Below are positions 1-6,374 of a DNA stretch of 14,568 nt, piece by piece. How positions within the stretch are numbered: the first letter of the stretch is position 1; each line of letters begins with the position of its first letter. The DNA comes from JAXGPP01 sp964436865. GTDB lineage: Bacteria > Planctomycetota > Planctomycetia > Pirellulales > Thermoguttaceae. The translations under genes were made by a program, and so were the position numbers. Below the pieces are notes generated by a model that was not told the origin of the DNA, did not search any database, and worked only from the letters and a program-made list of their open reading frames with translations. The DNA lies in assembly GCA_964436865.1 (NCBI GenBank), contig CAYTFK010000169.1, forward strand, positions 1-14,568, read 5' to 3'.

Positions 1-1109
1 CGCCGAATGAGGTGGCGCATCTCGAGGACGCTGAGCGTGGCGAGCACCCGTTCCACCGGCAGGCCAGACTCGGCGATGATCGCGTCGATGGTGGTCGCAT
101 CGCCGCCGATCGCGGCGAGGACCTGTTGCTCCAGTTCGTTGAGCAGCAGTTCGGCCGGATGGTGGACCACCTGACCGTCTTCGCGCGGCGCGGGTTCGAA
201 CAGCGGCCCGAGTTCTTCGAGCACGTCGTCCGGCGATTCGACCAGGCGGGCGCCGTCGCGGATCAGGCGGTGGCAGCCGCGCGAGGTGCGGTCGTCGACG
301 CGGCCGGGCACGGCGAACACCTCGCGCCCCTGCTCCATGGCCTGCCGCGCGGTGATCAGCGCGCCGCTGCGGTCGCCCGCCTCAACCACGATGGTGCCGA
401 GCGTGAGGCCGCTGATCACGCGGTTCCGCTGGGGAAACACACCGGGCAGCGGTGCGGCTCGCGGCGGCGACTCGCTCAACAGTGCGCCCTGTGCGGCGAC
501 TTCTTCGGCCAGCTTGACGTGTTCCGGGGGATAGATGTTGAGCACTCCGCTGCCCAAGACGGCGATCGTCCGCCCGCCCGCCGACAGCGCGCCGCGATGT
601 GCCGCCGCGTCGATGCCGCGGGCCAGGCCGCTAATGATCGTCAGGCCGGCACGAGCGAGGCTCGCGGCCAGTCGCTCCGCCTGGCGAATGCCGTACGGCG
701 TGGGATGGCGCGTGCCGACGATGGCGATCGACAGGGCGTCTTGCGGCAGGATCGCCCCCCGAACGAACAGCACGCCCGGCGGGTCGTGGATCTCGCGGAG
801 CACGTTCGGATAGCGGGGATCGTTCTCGGTGAGGATTGCGACTCCGTGCTCGCGGCAGAACGCGATCTCTCCTTCGGCATCGATCTCGCGCGGGGCGGCG
901 GTGATCCGCTCCACGAGCTTGGGCCCCACCCCGGAGACGCTCCGCAACTCACTGGGCGCAGCGGCCAGCACCGCGGCCGGGTTACCGAATCGCTCGAGGA
1001 GCGTGTGCCGCATCTTTGGTCCCACGCCGGCAACCATCGACAGGCGGAGGATGTCGACCAGTTCGCTCGCCGCAGCATCTGCCGGCGGGTCGGATTCAAA
1101 CAGGCTCAT
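1..1109 (-). CDS. dprA: DNA-processing protein DprA (3' end cut by window edge)
   Basis: Cytoplasmic DprA/Smf protein. In characterised species it binds incoming single-stranded DNA during natural transformation and loads RecA. I read it by translating the minus strand from the ATG at 1109-1107; 369 codons are present and the frame is open at the left edge. A helix-hairpin-helix-like segment lies at about residues 20-75. The Rossmann-type DprA core spans about 80-300, with VGTRHPTPYG (Gly132-Thr133-Arg134), ISGLARGIDAAAHRGAL, FPQRNRVISG (Phe225-Arg230), SGALITARQAM and FAVPGR. A winged-helix C-terminal domain begins near residue 315. The visible end (LEMRHLIR) is close to where the family normally stops, so only about 10-20 residues should be missing. 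No strong Shine-Dalgarno is visible; a TATACT -10-like box reads on the minus strand at 1146-1141 but has only a poor -35. The gene is divergent from the MATE gene. Identification is very secure; whether the host is transformable cannot be told. Confidence 0.96.
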   Translation of the reverse strand, partial: MSLFESDPPADAAASELVDILRLSMVAGVGPKMRHTLLERFGNPAAVLAAAPSELRSVSGVGPKLVERITAAPREIDAEGEIAFCREHGVAILTENDPRYPNVLREIHDPPGVLFVRGAILPQDALSIAIVGTRHPTPYGIRQAERLAASLARAGLTIISGLARGIDAAAHRGALSAGGRTIAVLGSGVLNIYPPEHVKLAEEVAAQGALLSESPPRAAPLPGVFPQRNRVISGLTLGTIVVEAGDRSGALITARQAMEQGREVFAVPGRVDDRTSRGCHRLIRDGARLVESPDDVLEELGPLFEPAPREDGQVVHHPAELLLNELEQQVLAAIGGDATTIDAIIAESGLPVERVLATLSVLEMRHLIR

Positions 1110-1360
1110 GGTGGTTCCCGGTTGGTGTCAAGACGTGGCCAGTATACCGCGTCTGGCAGGGTAGCGAAAGCATCGCAGAGGGGGCGGCGGCGAACCCGGT
1201 TCGTGATGGTCGTGTCGTGGGGGCAGGCAACGAAACGGGGCTTTGCGAGGCCGCCGCGCGGGCTCACAATCCAACCGGTGGGAGTCCCACGTCCTTGGCT
1301 CGCAGGAACGGCGTGGCCGGAAATCGTATCATTGCCGCTGAGGCGGGTTGAGGAACAGCA

Positions 1361-1366
1361 AGAGGA
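1361..1366 (+). promoter_or_regulatory. Ribosome binding site supporting the GTG start of the MATE gene
   Basis: AGAGGA lies 9 bases before the GTG at 1376, which is good Shine-Dalgarno spacing. The overlapping ATG at 1366 is in another frame and meets a stop after ten codons. It therefore cannot start the transporter, and GTG is the likely initiator. Confidence 0.6.
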
Positions 1367-1375
1367 TGGAATCGA

Positions 1376-2833
1376 GTGGGCCGATCGCGGCGGAATAACT
1401 GGTGGTCGCGGCGCGCCGGTGGGCGCGACGTGTTCCGGTTGGCGCTGCCCCTGGTGGTCTCCACGACCGCCTGGAGTCTGATGCACTTCGTCGACCGGAT
1501 GTTTCTGCTGTGGCATTCGCAAGCAGCGATGGCGGCGGCGATGCCCGCCGGAACGCTCCATTTCAGTCTGCTCTGCTTGCCGATGGGGATCGCCGCGTAC
1601 GTCAACACATTCGTGGCCCAGTATCACGGTGCGGGGAGGCCGGCTCGAATCGGGCTGGCCGTCGGCCAGGGGGTATGGATCGGGTTGGCGTCGGTGCCCT
1701 TGTTCCTGGCCGTCATCCCGCTGGCGCCGGTAGTCTTTGAGGGGGCTGGCCACACGCCGCAGATCGTCGCGCTGGAAATCACCTACTTCCAGATTCTCAC
1801 CGTGGGTGCGGGGGGTGTGGTGACGGCGACCGCTCTGTCGGCGTTCTTCACTGGCCGGGGCGAGACGCGCGTGGTGATGATCGTCGATGTGGCGATCTCG
1901 CTCCTGAACATCGCGCTCGATTACGCATGGATCTTTGGCCGCTTCGGCTTCCCAGAAATGGGTATTGCCGGTGCGGCTTGGGCCACGGTCGTTTCGCAGT
2001 GGACCGCCGTGCTGCTGTACACGCTGTTCATGATGCGGCCGAAGTATCGCGACGAGTACGGTTTAGCGGGATGCCTGCGGCCGGATCTGACGCTGCTGCG
2101 GCGGCTGTTGCGGTTCGGCGGGCCAAACGGCGTGCAGATGCTGCTGGAAGTGGCCGCGTTCACCCTCTTCATCCTGCTGGTGGGCCGTCTTGGCGAAGAT
2201 GCCATGGCTGCCACCACACTGGCTTTCAACGTCAACAGCGTGGCTTTCATTCCCATGCTGGGCCTGAGCCTCGCAGTGAGCACAATGGTGGGACAGCAAC
2301 TGGGCCGCAACCGTCCCCGGCTGGCGGCGCGGGCCACCTGGACGGCGCTTTGGCTCGCGCTGGCCTATATGGGGACGATGGCCCTGCTGTACCTATTCGC
2401 GCCTGACCTGTTTCTAATGGGGCACGCCGCAGGCACGCCGCCGGAGGAGTTCGGCCGGCTGCGCGACTTGACCGTGGTGCTGCTGCGATTCGTGGCGGCG
2501 TACTGCCTGTTCGACGCTCTGAACATCGTGTTCGTCGGCGCGATCAAGGGAGCGGGCGACACGCGGTTTATCCTGTGGACCAATCTGATCATCGCGCCGC
2601 TGCCCGTGGCGGCCGGCTGGTGGGGCACTACCCGGGCCGGTCTGGGTCTCGGCTGGTGCTGGGCGGTGATCACGACCTGGGTGTGCATGCTGGGATTGAT
2701 CTACCTCACCCGGTTCCTACAGGGGCACTGGCGAACAATGCGGGTGATCGAGCCGGAACTGGATGAGCCGCCAGCCGCCGCTCCGATGGAGGCCGTCATG
2801 TCGGGCGTCGTCGAAGAAGCGGTCGAGGCATGA
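1376..2833 (+). CDS. MATE-family multidrug/toxin efflux transporter
   Basis: Polytopic inner-membrane protein of 485 aa, a typical MATE length, and probably a Na+- or H+-driven antiporter exporting cationic or drug-like compounds. Hydrophobic segments recur along its length in a pattern consistent with twelve helices in two six-helix halves. Family-like motifs are visible: an N-terminal LALPLVVSTTAWSLMHFVDRMF, here starting about residue 22; GIAGAAWATVVSQ after the first half; GLSLAVSTMVGQQLGRN in the second half; and GAIKGAGDTRF. The final 30 or so residues form an acidic, Pro/Ala-rich cytoplasmic tail (EPELDEPPAAAP) beyond the last helix. Start is GTG, supported by AGAGGA upstream. The gene is divergent from dprA and 205 bp ahead of a sugar transferase in the same direction. 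MATE and polysaccharide flippases share the MOP superfamily, but the motifs look NorM/DinF-like rather than Wzx-like. Family call secure; substrate unknown. Confidence 0.93.
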   Translation: MGRSRRNNWWSRRAGGRDVFRLALPLVVSTTAWSLMHFVDRMFLLWHSQAAMAAAMPAGTLHFSLLCLPMGIAAYVNTFVAQYHGAGRPARIGLAVGQGVWIGLASVPLFLAVIPLAPVVFEGAGHTPQIVALEITYFQILTVGAGGVVTATALSAFFTGRGETRVVMIVDVAISLLNIALDYAWIFGRFGFPEMGIAGAAWATVVSQWTAVLLYTLFMMRPKYRDEYGLAGCLRPDLTLLRRLLRFGGPNGVQMLLEVAAFTLFILLVGRLGEDAMAATTLAFNVNSVAFIPMLGLSLAVSTMVGQQLGRNRPRLAARATWTALWLALAYMGTMALLYLFAPDLFLMGHAAGTPPEEFGRLRDLTVVLLRFVAAYCLFDALNIVFVGAIKGAGDTRFILWTNLIIAPLPVAAGWWGTTRAGLGLGWCWAVITTWVCMLGLIYLTRFLQGHWRTMRVIEPELDEPPAAAPMEAVMSGVVEEAVEA

Positions 2834-3038
2834 GACGCCACACGGTCTTGGGTGCCGCCAGCCTGGCCGGCGATCGTGCCGTTGTGGACAGGCACCAGGA
2901 GCACCCCGGAATTGCTACGAAAAAGCCCTGCATTACCCAGGCTGCCCATTCTCAATTGACCTTCTCTCCCATCTTTGTTAGACGTGCTGCATTAGCCGCC
3001 GAAGCGGTTGTCCGCGCGGCAGAGATGCGAGGGAACGC

Positions 3039-4427
3039 ATGTATCGTAGACACGGCAATAAGCTGGGATTCGTATTTCTGGCTGGCGACCTGGCGGTGAC
3101 CTCGGCGGCGTGGCTGGGGGCCTACTGGCTGCGATTCTGCCTCCTTCCATCGCCCGATGGAGTCCCGGATGCCGAGCACGTGATCCGCGGATTGCCCCTG
3201 GTGCTCGTCCTGGCCGCCGTGTCGTACCGGGTGTGCGGCCTTTACGAGATCCACCGTCTCAAGCAGCTTCCGCGCGAGTTGGGCGTGATCTGCAAGGCGG
3301 GCGGCTTGTTGTTCGTGCTCGCCATTACCACGGCCTTCTACCGTCGCGACATGTATGAGTCACGGGCGGCGTTGGCGATGTTCTTGGCGCTTAACCTGAT
3401 CGGGCTGGCGATCGGACGGCGGATCATCTGGCGGGCGTTGAAGTTCCTGCGCCGGCACGGGCTGAACTACGGCCGGGCGCTGGTGGTTGGCTCGGGACGC
3501 ACCGGGCAACTCGTCGCGCGGCTGATCCGCGACAACAGTTGGACCGGATTGGAGGCGGTGGGCTTCGTCGATCAGCCCGGCAAACACGAACCGGCTGGCC
3601 TGCCGCGTCTGGGCACGCTGGCCGATCTGGCGCGGCTGGTAATCGAAGAGAAGATCGACCACGTTTTCGTGGCGCTGCCGTTCTCGCGCTACGGCGAATT
3701 GCCCGCGGTGTACCGCGCGCTCTCCGACGTGCTCGTCGAGGTTCAACTGGTGCCCGACGTGCCGAACCTGGCGGGCATGCGCCTGGGCATGCTCGAGATC
3801 GATGGGACGGCTTTCTTGAGCCTGCGCGAGAATCCGCATCACGGCGCGGCGCGCTGGATGAAGCGGACCATGGACGTGGCGTTGGGGACGGCGGCGCTAG
3901 TGCTCATGTCGCCGGTAATGCTGGCGCTGGCCGTGGCGGTGAAACTCACCAGCCGCGGTCCGGTGCTCTATCGCCAGTCGCGATTGGGCCTGGGCGGACG
4001 GACTTTCGACATGCTCAAGTTCCGCAGCATGTATGTCGACGCCGAGCAGAGTACCGGCCCGGTGTGGGCGCGGCGCGGCGACGACCGCTGCACGCCGCTG
4101 GGACGGCTGATGCGCCGCTGGAGCCTCGATGAGCTGCCGCAACTGTTCAACGTCCTGGCCGGCGACATGAGCCTCGTTGGGCCGCGGCCCGAACGGGGCG
4201 TATTCGTCGAACAGTTCCGCAAGCAGATTCCCGGCTACGCGCAGCGGCACCAGGTGAAGACCGGGATCACCGGCTGGGCCCAAGTGCACGGCTGGCGGGG
4301 CAATACCTCCCTCCGCCACCGCATCGAATGCGATCTCTATTACATCGCCCACTGGTCGCTGGCGCTCGACCTGCAAATCCTGCTCATGACTCTCTGGCAC
4401 GGATGGCGGCACCGGAATGCGTATTAG
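3039..4427 (+). CDS. Exopolysaccharide polyprenyl glycosylphosphotransferase (WcaJ/WbaP-like undecaprenyl-phosphate glucose phosphotransferase)
   Basis: Integral membrane enzyme of 462 aa that transfers a hexose-1-phosphate, probably glucose-1-phosphate from UDP-glucose, to undecaprenyl phosphate. This is the first membrane step in making exopolysaccharide or capsule repeat units. Four N-terminal membrane helices occupy about residues 10-130. A Rossmann-like CoA_binding_3 region follows, with VVGSGRTG at 149-156. A further hydrophobic helix begins near 275 and leads into the bacterial sugar transferase domain, about 272-455. There KFRSMYVDAE (from residue 327), SLDELPQLFNVLAGDMSLVG with the catalytic Asp-Glu pair at 364-365, GPRPE, and KTGITGWAQVHGWRG are intact. 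The C-terminal NAY ending is typical of the WcaJ-like subfamily. GAGGGA at 3029-3034 precedes the ATG at short spacing. No other polysaccharide genes adjoin it here, so it may be a stand-alone initiating transferase. Sugar specificity is inferred. Confidence 0.94.
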   Translation: MYRRHGNKLGFVFLAGDLAVTSAAWLGAYWLRFCLLPSPDGVPDAEHVIRGLPLVLVLAAVSYRVCGLYEIHRLKQLPRELGVICKAGGLLFVLAITTAFYRRDMYESRAALAMFLALNLIGLAIGRRIIWRALKFLRRHGLNYGRALVVGSGRTGQLVARLIRDNSWTGLEAVGFVDQPGKHEPAGLPRLGTLADLARLVIEEKIDHVFVALPFSRYGELPAVYRALSDVLVEVQLVPDVPNLAGMRLGMLEIDGTAFLSLRENPHHGAARWMKRTMDVALGTAALVLMSPVMLALAVAVKLTSRGPVLYRQSRLGLGGRTFDMLKFRSMYVDAEQSTGPVWARRGDDRCTPLGRLMRRWSLDELPQLFNVLAGDMSLVGPRPERGVFVEQFRKQIPGYAQRHQVKTGITGWAQVHGWRGNTSLRHRIECDLYYIAHWSLALDLQILLMTLWHGWRHRNAY

Positions 4428-4586
4428 CCCGCATTCGTCCGTGTCAACTACGTAGACTCTTCACAGGCCTTCTGCGGACCGGCTTTGTTTCCGCCGGCGC
4501 GTCGGCTGTCTAACTGCCGATCGCCAGCAGGATTGTGCGATATTCTCGGTCAATAGCCCATATCTTCTTTCTCCGCGCCGTTCTCG

Positions 4587-4614
4587 TTTACGGTTAATCC
4601 AAAAGCGCTATAAT
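4587..4614 (+). promoter_or_regulatory. Sigma-70-type promoter candidate upstream of the SHD1 lipoprotein gene
   Basis: A perfect TATAAT sits at 4609-4614, with TTTACG at 4587-4592 as -35 (four of six consensus bases) across a 16-bp spacer. It lies in a locally AT-richer intergenic region of about 290 bp and would give a 5' leader of roughly 100 bases before the ATG at 4720. The match is by eye; planctomycete promoters are poorly characterised. Confidence 0.5.
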
Positions 4615-4702
4615 CCGAAAGACGGTTGGGGCGGTCGCTTCCCCTTCCATTGACTGTAGAAAGGCCGCCGCTGGGGCTACTCGATGCGAATACGGCAGGC
4701 TC

Positions 4703-4710
4703 AAGGGAGA
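4703..4710 (+). promoter_or_regulatory. Ribosome binding site deciding the start of the SHD1 lipoprotein
   Basis: AAGGGAGA lies 9 bases before the ATG at 4720. The earlier in-frame ATG at 4684 has no such site and would add 12 charged residues ahead of the lipoprotein signal, so 4720 is preferred. Confidence 0.6.
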
Positions 4711-4719
4711 CAAAGGCTG

Positions 4720-6168
4720 ATGGGGAATTGGCAGGGGATTGTTTTGACAGGGCTGATGGTCGTTTGTCTGGCAGGTTGCGAGGATCTCGCCTTGCCCGGA
4801 GTCGGCGCAACATTGAGCGGCGCCGATGCGTCGTCGGATGCCGATGTGAAGATGATTCACGACCTCGGCGACGCTGGACGGATGTACCACAACTATATCG
4901 ATACGCACGGGAAGGGCCCGTCGAGTTGGGACGATTTCCGCCAGTTCGCGCCCAACGACACGGCGCATCAGGCCGTGCTCGGCCGGCTCCAGGCGGCCGG
5001 CTATCAGTTTGTCTGGAATGCCGACTTAAGGGGCGGCGTGGCGATGAGCGAGACCAGGCTGGCGCAGTCGCCGTCGCAGTCGGCCTATCTATTGCTTGAC
5101 GGCAGCATCGGCGGCGTCTCGCCCGAGCTTTTCGAGAGGGCCCAGGAGGCCAGGCGGTCGCGTGCATCAACGGGTAAGAGCAAATCCACACCGACGGTTG
5201 AGGTGGTGAACTACCCGAAGCCGTCGACACCGATGGAGCAGGCCGTTTACGACTACCTGCTGGTCTGCGAGCGGTATATCGCGGCGCTGTCCAAGATTCA
5301 GAATCTCGCCAGTGCGCAGCAGGCGAAGCCCGCGGTCCGGGCGCTGGACTCTCAGTTCGACGATGCCGCCCGGAGGATGGCCGAGCAGGGAATGCAAGTC
5401 GATTTTCTGGCCGTTCCAGAGAAATACAAGGATGCCGTGCGCGACATACCGCTGCGGCTCATGAATCTGGAGAACCGTCTCGCCCGCCTGCCGGACGGGG
5501 ATTCCATCAACAAGCTCTTTCTCAGCGACGAGGGGACCCTCGGGCCCACCGGTCCGCGGCGCGCCCACGAGACACTTCAGGCAGAGTTTCTGAAACGCCA
5601 CGGTCAAAGCGGCAGCAATACCCAGGCCAGCGCTCCCCCGCCACCGCCTCCGCCGCCCCCGCCGGGATTCGCCGGCCGGCCCGGCAGTTCGGCGCCGCTG
5701 GCGCGGGCCGACAGGGGAAGTTCAGTGCCGCGGGAATCAGGCTTCGCAGCAGACTCCAATGCAGAGCCGGCTTCGGCTTCATCACCTGCCTCGGAATCAG
5801 GGCATCGGACCTGGTCCGATGCCTCGGGGCGATTCACGATCGAGGCGAAGTTCAAGTCGCAGGAGGGTTCGCGAGTCCGCCTCGAAAAGGCCGACGGCAG
5901 TGAAGTCGTCATTTCGCTTGCCCAACTCAGCCCGGCCGACCGCGCCTTTCTGAGGCAACGCGATGAGGCTCCAGAGAAGGCGGCCGGCCCCACGCCCTCC
6001 TCCTCGGCGGCTTTTGGCGAGCGGGATCGCGTCGAGGTGGAGTCGCAATCGATCTGGCACCCAGCGATCGTGCTGAAGGCGGAAGGGGACCGGTATTTCA
6101 TCCATTACGAGAACTTCAGCGACCATTGGGACGAATGGGTCGGGCCGGACCGAATTCGCAGCCGATAG
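4720..6168 (+). CDS. Lipoprotein with SHD1 domain and C-terminal Tudor-knot/chromo-barrel-like domain
   Basis: A 482-aa protein of unknown function. The N-terminus is a lipoprotein signal: hydrophobic residues 6-18, then the lipobox LAGC with Cys20 as the probable lipid-modified residue, so it should be anchored outside the cytoplasmic membrane. Residues about 40-140 form a small domain containing MYHNYIDTHGKGPSSWDDF, which resembles a sequence type I associate with planctomycete secreted proteins (recollection, unverified). Residues about 160-280 are polar and probably helical. Ten prolines occur at 306-315, followed by a low-complexity Ser/Ala-rich linker. Residues about 363-415 (beginning RTWSDASGRF) match SHD1, a beta-rich domain named from yeast Sla1 and abundant in planctomycetes. 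Residues about 434-482 (HYENFSDHWDEWV, ending GPDRIRSR) look like a Tudor-knot/chromo-barrel fold. A TATAAT promoter candidate lies about 100 bp upstream, and a hairpin separates it from convergent GH172. A scaffolding role outside the cytoplasm is only a guess. Confidence 0.88.
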   Translation: MGNWQGIVLTGLMVVCLAGCEDLALPGVGATLSGADASSDADVKMIHDLGDAGRMYHNYIDTHGKGPSSWDDFRQFAPNDTAHQAVLGRLQAAGYQFVWNADLRGGVAMSETRLAQSPSQSAYLLLDGSIGGVSPELFERAQEARRSRASTGKSKSTPTVEVVNYPKPSTPMEQAVYDYLLVCERYIAALSKIQNLASAQQAKPAVRALDSQFDDAARRMAEQGMQVDFLAVPEKYKDAVRDIPLRLMNLENRLARLPDGDSINKLFLSDEGTLGPTGPRRAHETLQAEFLKRHGQSGSNTQASAPPPPPPPPPPGFAGRPGSSAPLARADRGSSVPRESGFAADSNAEPASASSPASESGHRTWSDASGRFTIEAKFKSQEGSRVRLEKADGSEVVISLAQLSPADRAFLRQRDEAPEKAAGPTPSSSAAFGERDRVEVESQSIWHPAIVLKAEGDRYFIHYENFSDHWDEWVGPDRIRSR

Positions 6169-6215
6169 AGACGGTCTGCCGGTTCGTTCATCCCGCTGAG
6201 CATGCGCCGTCATCG

Positions 6216-6240
6216 GCTGCGTCCGGGCGAAAGACGCAGC
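6216..6240. repeat. 8-bp perfect inverted repeat in the intergenic region
   Basis: GCTGCGTC (6216-6223) and GACGCAGC (6233-6240) flank a 9-base loop. It lies 48 bases after the lipoprotein stop codon. No T tract follows, so it may be an mRNA 3' end stem or a weak or Rho-dependent stop signal rather than an intrinsic terminator. Confidence 0.45.
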
Positions 6241-6327
6241 ACCCGGCGAGCGCGGCGGTTCGTGGCAGCAAGAACCGGGCAGGGAAGAGCACGGGCAAGT
6301 CCGTGGCGCCAGGCACCTTTGATGCGG

Positions 6328-6360
6328 CGGCGTGCCCGTGACGGATTCGCGGGCACGCCG
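6328..6360. terminator. Strong hairpin between convergent genes, candidate bidirectional terminator
   Basis: CGGCGTGCCCGTGA (6328-6341) pairs with TCGCGGGCACGCCG (6347-6360) over 14 base pairs with a single T-G wobble and a 5-base loop. On the plus strand it is followed by TTCGTTT, a weak T tract. On the minus strand no T run follows. It lies between the ends of the lipoprotein gene (6168) and the GH172 gene (6375), 14 bases beyond the latter's stop codon, as expected for a shared termination site. Confidence 0.6.
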
Positions 6361-6374
6361 TTCGTTTGGCGAGG

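Noticed and set aside
1126..1131. Perfect TTGACA on the minus strand just upstream of dprA
   Set aside because: Only about 17 bases separate it from the start codon, so a -10 box and transcription start would fall inside the gene.
12..1481. Long plus-strand open frame of 489 codons at the left end
   Set aside because: It is antisense to dprA, whose minus-strand translation carries every DprA motif. The plus-strand product is low-complexity, rich in Arg, Ala and Gly, and matches nothing I recognise.
2956..2961. TTGACC as a -35 box upstream of the sugar transferase
   Set aside because: At 16-18 bases downstream there is no credible -10 hexamer (best is TTAGAC, two matches). It may be a promoter for another sigma factor, but I cannot support it.
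2830..3099. Small 89-codon ORF between the transporter and the sugar transferase
   Set aside because: It overlaps the true start region of the sugar transferase, has no convincing ribosome-binding site and shows no domain or hydrophobic pattern.
5635..5664. Proline-coding C-rich tract as a possible repeat or mobile-element edge
   Set aside because: It is an in-frame run of ten proline codons using three different codons (CCC, CCG and a few others), acting as a linker within the lipoprotein.
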